A DNA stretch of 64,000 bases from Pelagibius sp028280305 (GTDB taxonomy: Bacteria > Pseudomonadota > Alphaproteobacteria > Kiloniellales > Kiloniellaceae). The first letter of the stretch is position 1. Each line of letters begins with the position of its first letter. Under the pieces are notes generated by a model, which worked only from the letters and a program-made list of their open reading frames with translations, did no database searches and was not told the DNA's origin. Made by a program: the position numbers and the translations under genes. Positions 36,059-43,734 of this stretch are shown here, piece by piece. The DNA is taken from NCBI RefSeq assembly GCF_965233615.1, contig NZ_OZ247495.1; one strand, written 5' to 3'.

Positions 36059-36142
36059 GGTTCTGTTCCTTCTACTTGAAGTCGTTCCGCCCGCCCCTTT
36101 GCGGGGCGGGCCAGACGAGTCGGCCTACATGGCCAACACCTT
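36059..36142 (-). promoter_or_regulatory. Type-A flagellin leader 1 (two hairpins plus AAGGA site)
   Basis: Hairpin 1 (36122-36134: GGCC stem, 5-base loop), a 10-base spacer, hairpin 2 (36089-36111, 9-bp stem with a TTTGC-type loop on the plus strand), then the AAGGA ribosome site. This copy lacks GGA in the loop of hairpin 2; the other six have it. Confidence 0.65.
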
Positions 36143-36982
36143 TTACTGCAGCACCCGCAGCAGGGACTGCGGGATCTGGTTGGCCTGCGACACGGCCGAG
36201 ACCGCCGCCTGAACAAGCACCTGGCTGGAGACCAGCTTACTTTGTTCAGCCGCCAGATCGACGTCCATGATCGCAGACTTGGCCGCATCGATGTTCTCGA
36301 GCGAGGTCGCGATCTGCTGACCACGGAACTCGAAACGGGAAATCAACGCACCAGCCGTCGCACGCGCTTCGGAAACCGTATCGATGGCCGTGTCGATGGC
36401 AGCCATCGCCGCAGTCGCAGCGGCAGCCGAGCCAACGTTGCCGGTGATACCCAGCAAGGTCGAGGTGAACCCGGCAGCACCAGCCAAAGCCGTGAAGGTC
36501 ACGGTAATCGTATCACTGACATCGGTACCCACAAAATAATCCGACGGTGTGGCAGCGGCTGCACCGCCATCAAGAAGGGAAGCACCATTGAACCGGGTCG
36601 TGGTCGCGATATCGGTGATTTCAGACTTCAATTGCTGGAACTCGGCATCGATGAAGCCACGTTCCGTATTGGTCGGAACACCCGACAGCGACTGGGCCGC
36701 CAGGGCCTTCATACGCTGCAGCACGTCACCGATACGGCCGAGACCGCCGTCGGCAACCTGCACCACCGAAGCACCCTGGGAGGCATTGATCCCCGCCTGG
36801 GTGAGCGCCGTCACGTCGGCCATCAGACGGGTACCGATGGCAAGACCGGCAGCGTCGTCGGAGGCCTTCACGATGCGCGAGCCGGAAGCCAGCTTACTCA
36901 CCGAGGCAGAAGCCTCGGACGAGTTCATGTTTAGGTAACGAAGGGCGGAATTGGCCGCCGTATTCGTAGCAACAACAGGCAT
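36143..36982 (-). CDS. Flagellin 2 (type A)
   Basis: Filament subunit of 279 residues with the same ends as the other type-A copies (MPVVATNTAANSALRYLNMNSSEASASVSKL...; ...QANQIPQSLLRVLQ). Its variable core (about 145-205: AAAATPSDYFVGTDVSDTITVTFTALAGAAGFTSTLLGITG) differs from the neighbours. It lies 84 bases upstream of flagellin 1 with a leader between. Its first 46 bases fall in the 322-bp block that is repeated exactly at the start of flagellin 3. Confidence 0.96.
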   Translation of the reverse strand: MPVVATNTAANSALRYLNMNSSEASASVSKLASGSRIVKASDDAAGLAIGTRLMADVTALTQAGINASQGASVVQVADGGLGRIGDVLQRMKALAAQSLSGVPTNTERGFIDAEFQQLKSEITDIATTTRFNGASLLDGGAAAATPSDYFVGTDVSDTITVTFTALAGAAGFTSTLLGITGNVGSAAAATAAMAAIDTAIDTVSEARATAGALISRFEFRGQQIATSLENIDAAKSAIMDVDLAAEQSKLVSSQVLVQAAVSAVSQANQIPQSLLRVLQ

Positions 36983-37063
36983 GGTTCTGTTCCTTCTACT
37001 TGAAGTCGTTCCACCCGCCTCTTCCTGGGGCGGGCCAGACGAGTCGGCCTACTTGGCCAACGA
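36983..37063 (-). promoter_or_regulatory. Type-A flagellin leader 2
   Basis: Hairpin 1 (37046-37058, GGCC-AAGTA-GGCC in the transcript), an 11-base spacer, hairpin 2 (37014-37034, CCCGCC/GGCGGG with loop CCAGGAAGA), then AAGGA (36990-36995). Both GGA-type sites are about 31 bases apart. Identical to leader 3. Confidence 0.7.
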
Positions 37064-37909
37064 TTACTGCAGCACCCGCAACAGCGACTGCGGGATCTGA
37101 TTGGCCTGCGACACGGCCGAGACCGCCGCCTGAACAAGCACCTGGTTGGACACCAGCTTACTTTGTTCAGCCGCCAGATCGACATCCATGATCGCAGACT
37201 TGGCCGCGTCGATGTTCTCGAGCGAGGTCGCGATCTGCTGACCGCGGAACTCGAAACGAGAAATCAACGCACCAGCCGTCGCACGCGCTTCGGAGACCAG
37301 ATCAATCGCCGCATCGATCGCCGTCATGGCTTCGATAGCAGCCGTGACCGTGGCAACGTCCGCCGTGGCCGAGAGGCTCAAGGCCGTCGCATGGAAGGCA
37401 TCAACGCCAGCCAAGGCGGTGAAGGCCACCGTGATCGTGTCGCTGACATCGGTACCCACAAAGTAGTCCGCCGCGTCGGCAGCAGCCGTCGCTCCGTCGA
37501 GAAGCGACGCCCCGTTGAAACGGGTCGTCACGGCAATGGCGGTGATTTCCTCACGCAGCTCCTGGAACTCGGCATCGATGAAGCCGCGCTCCGTATTGGT
37601 CGGGACACCCGACAGCGACTGGGCTGCCAGGGCCTTCATACGCTGCAGCACGTCGCCGATGCGGCCGAGACCGCCGTCGGCAACCTGCACCACCGAAGCA
37701 CCCTGGGAGGCATTGATCCCCGCCTGGGTGAGCGCCGTCACGTCGGCCATCAGACGGGTGCCGATGGCAAGACCGGCAGCGTCGTCAGAGGCCTTCACGA
37801 TGCGCGAGCCGGAAGCCAGCTTGCCCACCGAGGCCGAAGCCTGGGACGAGTTATTGTTAAGAAAACGAAGGGCGGAATTGGCCGCCGTATTCGTAGCAAC
37901 AACAGGCAT
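37064..37909 (-). CDS. Flagellin 3 (type A)
   Basis: Filament subunit of 281 residues. Ends match the type-A set; the variable core (about 140-215) reads ATAAADAADYFVGTDVSDTITVAFTALAGVDAFHATALSLSATA. The last ~195 bases of the gene are identical to those of flagellin 4, part of a 322-bp exact repeat, so the two genes have recombined or duplicated recently. Confidence 0.96.
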   Translation of the reverse strand: MPVVATNTAANSALRFLNNNSSQASASVGKLASGSRIVKASDDAAGLAIGTRLMADVTALTQAGINASQGASVVQVADGGLGRIGDVLQRMKALAAQSLSGVPTNTERGFIDAEFQELREEITAIAVTTRFNGASLLDGATAAADAADYFVGTDVSDTITVAFTALAGVDAFHATALSLSATADVATVTAAIEAMTAIDAAIDLVSEARATAGALISRFEFRGQQIATSLENIDAAKSAIMDVDLAAEQSKLVSNQVLVQAAVSAVSQANQIPQSLLRVLQ

Positions 37910-37990
37910 GGTTCTGTTCCTTCTACTTGAAGTCGTTCCACCCGCCTCTTCCTGGGGCGGGCCAGACGAGTCGGCCTACTTGGCCAACGA
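37910..37990 (-). promoter_or_regulatory. Type-A flagellin leader 3
   Basis: Same sequence as leader 2, 927 bases away: hairpin 1 at 37973-37985, hairpin 2 at 37941-37961 with AGGA in its 9-base loop, then the AAGGA site. Confidence 0.7.
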
Positions 37991-38824
37991 TTACTGCAGC
38001 ACCCGCAACAGCGACTGCGGGATCTGATTGGCCTGCGACACGGCCGAGACCGCCGCCTGAACAAGCACCTGGTTGGACACCAGCTTACTTTGTTCAGCCG
38101 CCAGATCGACATCCATGATCGCAGACTTGGCCGCGTCGATGTTCTCGAGCGAGGTCGCGATCTGCTGACCGCGGAACTCGAAACGGGAAATCAACGCACC
38201 GGCCGTCGCCCGGGCTTCAGAGACCAGGTCGATGGCACGGTCGATCGCCGACATGGATGCGGACGCACCCGTGGCCGAGGCCACATTGCCGGTAATGGTG
38301 AGACCCGCAGCATCAAAGGCCGTTGCACTGTTGGCCAGATCCTGGAAGTCAACACCAATCGTATCCGCGACGTCGGTACCGACGAAGTAGTCAGCGGTCG
38401 CGGCGCCGCCGTCCAACAGCGACTGGCCATTGAAGCGGGTCGTATCGGCAATGTCGGTGATTTCACTCACCAGTTGCTGGAACTCGGCATCGATAAAGCC
38501 GCGTTCCGTATCGGTCGGAACACCCGACAGCGACTGGGCTGCAAGAGCCTTCATACGCTGCAGCACGTCGCCGATACGGCCGAGACCGCCGTCGGCAACC
38601 TGCACAACAGACGCACCCTGGGAGGCATTGATCCCCGCCTGGGTCAGCGACGTCACGTCGGCCATCAGACGGGTGCCGATGGCCAGACCGGCAGCGTCGT
38701 CGGAGGCCTTCACGATGCGCGAGCCGGAAGCCAGCTTACCCACCGAGGCGGCAGCCTGAGACGAGTTGTTATTGAGGAAACGAAGGGCGGAGTTCGCCGC
38801 CGTATTCGTAGCAACAACAGGCAT
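37991..38824 (-). CDS. Flagellin 4 (type A)
   Basis: Filament subunit of 277 residues. Its variable core (TADYFVGTDVADTIGVDFQDLANSATAFDAAGLTITGNVASATGASASM) is nearly the same as that of flagellin 6, 2.4 kb away, with 99 bases identical in DNA (38225-38323 and 40661-40759). Its leader also resembles that of flagellin 6, while its 3' end is identical to flagellin 3, so it is a mosaic. Confidence 0.96.
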   Translation of the reverse strand: MPVVATNTAANSALRFLNNNSSQAAASVGKLASGSRIVKASDDAAGLAIGTRLMADVTSLTQAGINASQGASVVQVADGGLGRIGDVLQRMKALAAQSLSGVPTDTERGFIDAEFQQLVSEITDIADTTRFNGQSLLDGGAATADYFVGTDVADTIGVDFQDLANSATAFDAAGLTITGNVASATGASASMSAIDRAIDLVSEARATAGALISRFEFRGQQIATSLENIDAAKSAIMDVDLAAEQSKLVSNQVLVQAAVSAVSQANQIPQSLLRVLQ

Positions 38825-38908
38825 GGTTCTATTCCTTCTACTTGAAGTTTATCAGCCCGCCTCTTCCTAAAACGGGCAAATTCAGCCGGCCTACTTGGCC
38901 GACACCTT
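38825..38908 (-). promoter_or_regulatory. Type-A flagellin leader 4
   Basis: Hairpin 1 (38888-38900), 10-base spacer, hairpin 2 (38855-38877, GCCCG/CGGGC with AGGA in the loop), then AAGGA (38832-38837). Shares a TTTATCAGCCCGCC (plus-strand) stretch only with leader 6. Confidence 0.7.
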
Positions 38909-39751
38909 CTACTGCAACACCCGCAGCAGAGACTGCGGGATCTGGTTGGCCTGCGACACGGCCGAGACCGCCGCCTGAACAAGCACCTGGTTGGAAACCA
39001 GCTTACTTTGTTCAGCCGCCAGATCGACATCCATGATCGCAGACTTGGCCGCATCGATGTTCTCGAGCGAGGTGGCGATCTGCTGACCGCGGAACTCAAA
39101 ACGGGAAATCAGCGCACCAGACGTCGCCCGCGCTTCCGAGATCGTATCGATCGCAGTGTCGATCAACGACATAGCGCCGACGGCACTGGCCGCCGTATCG
39201 ACACCGACCACAGATGTACTCAGGCCGAGAGCCCCGACCCTGAAGTCACTGGTGCCCGCGGCAAGGGTGCCAAAGTTGACGGTGATGGTATCGCTGACAT
39301 CGGTACCGACGAAGTAGTCGGCCGCGGCAGCAGAACCGGTCAACAAGGACTGACCGTTGAAGCGCGTGGTCGTGGCGATGTCGGTTATCTCCGCCTGCAA
39401 CTCGGCGAACTCGGCGTCGATGAAGCCACGTTCCGTATTGGTCGGAACACCCGACAGCGACTGGGCCGCCAGGGCCTTCATACGCTGCAGCACGTCGCCG
39501 ATACGGCCGAGACCGCCGTCGGCAACCTGCACCACCGAAGCACCCTGAGAGGCGTTGATCCCCGCCTGGGTGAGCGACGTCACGTCGGCCATCAGACGGG
39601 TGCCGATGGCCAGACCGGCAGCGTCGTCAGAAGCCTTCACGATGCGCGAGCCGGAAGCCAGCTTGCCCACCGAGGCGGCAGCCTCAGCCGAGTTGTTATT
39701 GAGGAAACGAAGGGCGGAATTGGCCGCCGTGTTCGTAGCAACAACAGGCAT
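38909..39751 (-). CDS. Flagellin 5 (type A), first gene of the 5-4-3-2-1 run
   Basis: Filament subunit of 280 residues. The frame is open to 39871, but the conserved MPVVATN start at 39751 with its AAGGA site is the real one. The variable core (SAAAADYFVGTDVSDTITVNFGTLAAGTSDFRVGALGLSTSVVG) is unique. A sigma-54 promoter at 39878-39893 and three palindromes at 39982-40048 lie upstream. Downstream, flagellins 4 to 1 follow at ~80-base intervals with no terminator, so one transcript may cover five cistrons. Confidence 0.96.
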   Translation of the reverse strand: MPVVATNTAANSALRFLNNNSAEAAASVGKLASGSRIVKASDDAAGLAIGTRLMADVTSLTQAGINASQGASVVQVADGGLGRIGDVLQRMKALAAQSLSGVPTNTERGFIDAEFAELQAEITDIATTTRFNGQSLLTGSAAAADYFVGTDVSDTITVNFGTLAAGTSDFRVGALGLSTSVVGVDTAASAVGAMSLIDTAIDTISEARATSGALISRFEFRGQQIATSLENIDAAKSAIMDVDLAAEQSKLVSNQVLVQAAVSAVSQANQIPQSLLRVLQ

Positions 39752-39867
39752 GGTTCTGTTCCTTCTACTTGAAGCGTCCTCACCACATCCTGCGGTGGGG
39801 TACGAGAGGCGTCCTACTTGGCCGCCCCAAAACCTCGCGTCGGACAGAATCCGAGCGCAAAGATCCG
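39752..39867 (-). promoter_or_regulatory. Type-A flagellin leader 5 (primary transcript leader)
   Basis: Hairpin 1 (39811-39823), 10-base spacer, hairpin 2 (39778-39800; loop GCAGGATGT, one mismatch in the stem), AAGGA at 39759-39764. No gene precedes it closely, so hairpin 2 cannot be the terminator of an upstream cistron. The 5' end is estimated from the sigma-54 site. Confidence 0.7.
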
Positions 39868-39877
39868 GCAAGCACTA

Positions 39878-39893
39878 AGCAAAATGGATTCCA
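39878..39893 (-). promoter_or_regulatory. Sigma-54 promoter of flagellin 5 unit
   Basis: TGGAATC-CATT-TTGCT on the minus strand: GG and TTGCT are at correct spacing and the rest of the -24 box is degenerate. Position relative to the start (about 130 bases) equals that of the flagellin 7 promoter. Confidence 0.65.
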
Positions 39894-40361
39894 CAATATC
39901 GATTATGACGATAGTGGCAGAAATTCTAGATGTTTAGCTTTATAGGTTGAGTAATCACATGGTCTTTCTATCTCATGAAAACGGCAATAATTGCCGGACT
40001 GCGCGGCAAAATTTGCCGGGCAACGGCCTGAATCGGCAAATCCTGCCGCCTGAAGCAGAGCCTCCGAAGGCGCCTTGCAGCGAGATTGCGGGTGTCATGC
40101 CGGACACCGGGCATGCGTCAGTTGCGGGACAGGCTCAAGGCCGTCCGGGACAGTTCATTTGTGCGGAGGGGATTGCCGGCAAACTGCGGATTCAGGTCTT
40201 TCGGACGTCGCAGGCCCGAGCGGATCGTCTTTTCGGTGAAGAACGCTGGGGACTGCAGTCTACAGCAGCGACAGGCCTTCCATACGAAAGCGTTTCGCCA
40301 AGAAAGCAAGGCGGGCGGGAAGCAGTCCGGTCAGAATCTGCTTCTGGCGTTGAGCGCGCTC
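39894..40361. other. Non-coding spacer between flagellins 5 and 6
   Basis: Holds three CGGCAA-type palindromes (39982-40048) and otherwise unassigned sequence. Open frames in it overlap these sites, lack ribosome sites and resemble nothing known. Confidence 0.6.
39982..40048. promoter_or_regulatory. Triple candidate FlbD enhancer upstream of flagellin 5
   Basis: CGGCAA-TAA-TTGCCG (39982-39996), CGGCAA-AAT-TTGCCG (40004-40018) and CGGCAA-ATC-CTGCCG (40034-40048). The first two are perfect. They lie about 90-155 bases upstream of the sigma-54 promoter, where an NtrC-type activator would bind. Confidence 0.7.
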
Positions 40362-40395
40362 AATAAAAAAAGAGGGCGCCGGCGAACCGGCGCCC
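40362..40395 (-). terminator. Intrinsic terminator after flagellin 6
   Basis: 9-bp stem GGGCGCCGG/CCGGCGCCC with a TTCG tetraloop, then TCTTTTTTTATT on the minus strand, 32 bases past the flagellin 6 stop. It ends the flagellin 7-6 unit. Confidence 0.93.
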
Positions 40396-40426
40396 CCTTC
40401 CAGAAAGGCGGTATGTACTTTGAGAC

Positions 40427-41260
40427 TTACTGCAGCACCCGCAACAGAGACTGCGGTATCTGGTTGGCCTGCGACACAGCCGAGACCGCCGCCTGAACAA
40501 GGACCTGGTTAGAGACCAGCTTGCTCTGTTCAGCCGCCAGATCGACGTCCATGATCGCAGACTTGGCCGCATCGATGTTCTCGAGCGAGGTGGCGATCTG
40601 CTGACCGCGGAACTCGAAACGAGAAATCAACGCACCAGCCGTCGCCCGAGCCTCAGACACCAGGTCGATGGCACGGTCGATCGCCGACATGGATGCGGAC
40701 GCACCCGTGGCCGAGGCCACATTGCCGGTAATGGTGAGACCCGCAGCATCAAAGGCCGTCGCACTGCCGGCCAGGTCCTGGAAGTCAACACCAATCGTAT
40801 CCGCGACGTCGGTACCGACGAAGTAATCAGCCGTGGCAGCATTACCATCCAACAGCGATTGGCCGTTAAAACGGGTCGTACCGGCAATGTCGGTGATTTC
40901 ACTTATCAGCTGCTGGAACTCGGCATCGATGAAGCCGCGTTCCGTATCGGTCGGGACACCCGACAGCGACTGGGCCGCCAGGGCCTTCATACGCTGCAGA
41001 ACGTCGGCGATACGGCCAAGACCACCATCGGCAACCTGCACCACCGAGGCACCCTGGGAGGCATTGATCCCCGCCTGGGTCAGGGCGGTCACGTCAGCAT
41101 TCAAACGCGTGCCGATGGCAAGGCCGGCGGCGTCGTCAGAAGCCTTCACGATGCGCGAGCCGGAAGCCAGCTTACTCACCGAACTCGCCGCCTGGGCAGA
41201 GTTGTTATTGAGATAACGAAGGGCGGAGTTGGCCGCCGTATTCGTAGCAACAACAGGCAT
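40427..41260 (-). CDS. Flagellin 6 (type A)
   Basis: Filament subunit of 277 residues, second gene of the 7-6 unit. Its N-terminus (NNNSAQAASSVSKL..., TRLNADVTALTQ) matches flagellin 7, whereas its variable core matches flagellin 4. It ends at a strong terminator. Confidence 0.96.
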   Translation of the reverse strand: MPVVATNTAANSALRYLNNNSAQAASSVSKLASGSRIVKASDDAAGLAIGTRLNADVTALTQAGINASQGASVVQVADGGLGRIADVLQRMKALAAQSLSGVPTDTERGFIDAEFQQLISEITDIAGTTRFNGQSLLDGNAATADYFVGTDVADTIGVDFQDLAGSATAFDAAGLTITGNVASATGASASMSAIDRAIDLVSEARATAGALISRFEFRGQQIATSLENIDAAKSAIMDVDLAAEQSKLVSNQVLVQAAVSAVSQANQIPQSLLRVLQ

Positions 41261-41344
41261 AGTTCTGTTCCTTCTACTTGAAGTTTATCAGCCCGCCTCT
41301 TTCCGGGACGGGCCAAGCTAATCGGCCTACTTGGCCAACATATT
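41261..41344 (-). promoter_or_regulatory. Type-A flagellin leader 6
   Basis: Hairpin 1 (41324-41336), 10-base spacer, hairpin 2 (41291-41313, GCCCG/CGGGC, loop with CCGGAAAG), AAGGA at 41268-41273. Closest to leader 4. Confidence 0.7.
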
Positions 41345-42184
41345 CTACTGCAGCACGCGCAGCAGCGACTGCGGGATCTGGTTGGCCTGCGACACGGCCG
41401 AGACCGCCGCCTGAACAAGGACCTGGTTAGACACCAGCTTACTTTGTTCAGCCGCCAGATCGACGTCCATGATCGCAGACTTGGCCGCATCGATGTTCTC
41501 GAGCGAGGTCGCGATCTGCTGACCGCGGAACTCGAAACGAGAAATCAACGCACCAGCCGTCGCACGCGCTTCGGAGACACTATTGATCGCAACATCGATC
41601 GCCGCCATCGCAGCCGTTGCGGCTGTAACAGTGCCAACCGACTGAACCACACCGGCAAAGAGAGCCGTCGCGTGGAACGCGGAGGTGGCGCCCGCCAGGG
41701 CGGAGAAGGCCACCGTAATGGTGTCGGCCACATCCGTACCAACGAAGTAGTCGGATGCCACGGCCGAACCGTTCAGCAGCGACGCGCCGTTGAAGCGGGT
41801 CGTCACGGCAATGGCGGTGATTTCATCCACCAGTTCCTGGAACTCGGCGTCGATGAAGCCGCGCTCCGTATTGGTCGGAACACCCGACAGAGACTGGGCC
41901 GCCAGAGCCTTCATACGCTGCAGCACATCGCCGATACGGCCGAGACCGCCGTCGGCAACCTGCACCACCGAAGCACCCTGGGAGGCATTGATCCCCGCCT
42001 GGGTCAATGCGGTGACGTCAGCATTCAAACGCGTGCCGATGGCCAGACCCGCAGCATCGTCCGAAGCTTTAACGATGCGCGAGCCGGAAGCCAGCTTGCT
42101 CACCGAACTCGCCGCTTGGGCAGAGTTGTTATTGAGATAACGAAGAGCCGAGTTGGCCGCCGTATTCGTAGCAACAACAGGCAT
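41345..42184 (-). CDS. Flagellin 7 (type A), first gene of the 7-6 unit
   Basis: Filament subunit of 279 residues starting at the conserved MPVVATN (42184); the frame is open to 42274 but the leader hairpins occupy that stretch. The variable core (SAVASDYFVGTDVADTITVAFSALAGATSAFHATALFAGVVQSVG) shares an FHATAL piece with flagellin 3. It has its own sigma-54 promoter and an upstream nested palindrome. Confidence 0.96.
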   Translation of the reverse strand: MPVVATNTAANSALRYLNNNSAQAASSVSKLASGSRIVKASDDAAGLAIGTRLNADVTALTQAGINASQGASVVQVADGGLGRIGDVLQRMKALAAQSLSGVPTNTERGFIDAEFQELVDEITAIAVTTRFNGASLLNGSAVASDYFVGTDVADTITVAFSALAGATSAFHATALFAGVVQSVGTVTAATAAMAAIDVAINSVSEARATAGALISRFEFRGQQIATSLENIDAAKSAIMDVDLAAEQSKLVSNQVLVQAAVSAVSQANQIPQSLLRVLQ

Positions 42185-42303
42185 GGTTTTTTTCCTTCTA
42201 CATGAAGTGCCCTCACTACGTCCTGCAGTGAGGTGCAATGTTCGTCCTACTTGGACAAACCCCTGTGATCCCACGCCGAACCTGACTCGACGCAGGATGC
42301 CTG
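42185..42303 (-). promoter_or_regulatory. Type-A flagellin leader 7 (primary transcript leader)
   Basis: Hairpin 1 (42244-42256, GTCC/GGAC), 10-base spacer, hairpin 2 (42211-42233, perfect 7-bp stem CCTCACT/AGTGAGG, loop GCAGGACGT), AAGGA at 42192-42197. Stem bases differ from leaders 2/3 in compensated pairs, while loop AGGA is retained. Confidence 0.75.
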
Positions 42304-42313
42304 TCGCCTATTC

Positions 42314-42329
42314 AGCAAACCGAATGCCA
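42314..42329 (-). promoter_or_regulatory. Sigma-54 promoter of flagellin 7-6 unit
   Basis: TGGCATT-CGGT-TTGCT on the minus strand, with GG/GC at 24/12 spacing. About 130 bases upstream of the flagellin 7 start. Confidence 0.8.
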
Positions 42330-42413
42330 AGTCCATCGTCTGTGGATTGATAGGCTTTCAAGACAATGGATTAGGCGATTCCTTTTATGAAGAACCTCAA
42401 CGCCAGTACCGAC

Positions 42414-42459
42414 GATGCGGCAAGTTTTGCCTGGTTGCCTAGGCAAAACTTGCCGCATC
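42414..42459. promoter_or_regulatory. 46-bp nested palindrome, candidate FlbD site or hairpin
   Basis: Perfect 18-bp arms (42414-42431 and 42442-42459) with a 10-base centre. Each arm itself contains a GGCAA-N3-TTGCC palindrome, and TTGCCTAGGCAA (42436-42447) spans the middle. It is about 85-145 bases upstream of the flagellin 7 promoter and 120 bases past flagellin 8, so it could serve as activator site, terminator of flagellin 8, or both. Confidence 0.7.
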
Positions 42460-42578
42460 TCGCGGAAAACGGGCGAAACTTACCGATCAAAAACACCTAT
42501 AACGATAGACTAGTATTCTTAGCCAAATCGGATAGGAAAACTTGTTTATGCCGCCGACGCCAGGATGAAGACCCTCTG

Positions 42579-43415
42579 CTACTGCAGCAATCGCAGCAGC
42601 GCCTGCGGCAGTTCGTTGGCCTGGGACAATGCCGAGACCGAGGCCTGCACAAGGACCTGGGATGAGACCAATCGACTCTGTTCCGCTGCCAGGTCCACAT
42701 CCATAATTGATGATTTCGCCGCCTCGATGTTCTCCAAGGAGGTTGCGATCTGCTGCCCTCGGAACTCAAAGCGGGAAATCAGACCACCCACTGTCGCACG
42801 GGCTTCGGAAATCATATCAATCGCCGCATCGACCGCCGTCATGGCATCGATAGCCGCAGTCGGCGTGACCACGCTGGCGGCCAACCCAATGGCAGTTGCA
42901 TGGAAAGCGGACGCCGCTGTCGCAAGCGTCGAGTAAGAGACAGAAATATTGTCACCCGCTTCGGTGCCAACGAAAAAGTTCTGCGGCGACTGGCCGGAAC
43001 CATCCAACAGCGAATCGCCGTTGAAGCGGGTCGTCTGGGCAATAGCCGTGACTTCCTGACGAAGCTGTTGAAACTCGGCGTCGATGAAACCGCGCTCGAT
43101 GTTCGAGGGGACGCCGGAGAGCGACTGCGCCGCCAGCGCTTTCATGCGCTGCAGCACATCGGCGATCCGCGCCAGGCCACCGTCGGCCACCTGCAGCACC
43201 GATGCACCCTGAGATGCATTCACCGCTGACTGCCGAAGCACCGTCACATCGGCCAGAAGCCGTGTGCCGATCGCCAGACCGGCGGCATCATCAGAAGCCT
43301 TCACAATGCGTGAGCCCGAAGCCAGCTTGGAGACCGAGTTCCCTGACATCATAGAGTTGAAGTTCAGGAACCTTAGAGCCGAGTTGGCGGCTGTATTCGT
43401 CGTTACTGTAGGCAT
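42579..43415 (-). CDS. Flagellin 8 (type B)
   Basis: Filament subunit of 278 residues from a second subfamily: it starts MPTVTTNTAANSALRFLNFNSMMSGNSVSKL and ends SQANELPQALLRLLQ. The core (GQSPQNFFVGTEAGDNISVSYSTLATAASAFHATAIGL) has FFVGTEAGDN where type A has YFVGTDVxDT. It is a single-gene unit with its own sigma-54 promoter. Its leader lacks the type-A double hairpin. Confidence 0.96.
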   Translation of the reverse strand: MPTVTTNTAANSALRFLNFNSMMSGNSVSKLASGSRIVKASDDAAGLAIGTRLLADVTVLRQSAVNASQGASVLQVADGGLARIADVLQRMKALAAQSLSGVPSNIERGFIDAEFQQLRQEVTAIAQTTRFNGDSLLDGSGQSPQNFFVGTEAGDNISVSYSTLATAASAFHATAIGLAASVVTPTAAIDAMTAVDAAIDMISEARATVGGLISRFEFRGQQIATSLENIEAAKSSIMDVDLAAEQSRLVSSQVLVQASVSALSQANELPQALLRLLQ

Positions 43416-43517
43416 CGTCTACTCCAATAACCTGCTAGGGCAAATGCCCAGGAACCGGCTGCCTGCCGGACCCCCCGATGCAGGGATAAGCTGTGCAGCA
43501 AGGGACACAGGATAGAC
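43416..43517 (-). promoter_or_regulatory. Type-B flagellin leader (flagellin 8)
   Basis: A short hairpin GGGC-N4-GCCC (43438-43449) is followed in the transcript by TAGCAGGTTATTGGAGT, where TGGAG is the ribosome site. The same layout precedes flagellin 9. Confidence 0.6.
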
Positions 43518-43533
43518 AGCACAGATCGTGCCA
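43518..43533 (-). promoter_or_regulatory. Sigma-54 promoter of flagellin 8
   Basis: TGGCACG-ATCT-GTGCT on the minus strand, 15 of 16 positions matching. About 105 bases upstream of the ATG. Confidence 0.85.
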
Positions 43534-43734
43534 ACTTCGATTCCATTTTTTACCCAACAAAATCAAACACATATAAGAAATCTCCGGTCCATGATCAGCG
43601 GCATCAAAGGAACAGCGGGAAGTTCTTTCTGCCCAAAGGGAAAACTTTGCCTGCCGGAACGAATAAGGGCGAAGCGTTCTTTGTGGTACCAAACGGCCGC
43701 CTTAAATGACGGCCTGCAGCACGCCCCCAACAGG
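43534..43734. other. Spacer upstream of flagellin 8
   Basis: No gene supported. A degenerate GGGAA-N4-TTGCC element near 43638 is about 105 bases upstream of the promoter and could be a weak activator site. Confidence 0.35.

Larger units (their letters stand above)
36937..38185. repeat. 322-bp exact repeat within flagellins 2-4
   Basis: 36937-37258 and 37864-38185 show no differences by eye, 927 bases apart. Each block covers the start of one flagellin gene, the whole leader, and the 3' end of the previous gene. Confidence 0.85.

Noticed and set aside
36089..36111. Flagellin leader hairpins read as terminators between genes
   Set aside because: No T-run follows any of them, and leaders 5 and 7 have the same hairpins with no gene directly upstream.
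39947..40366. Possible small genes between flagellins 5 and 6
   Set aside because: They run through the three CGGCAA palindromes, have no ribosome site and no recognisable sequence.
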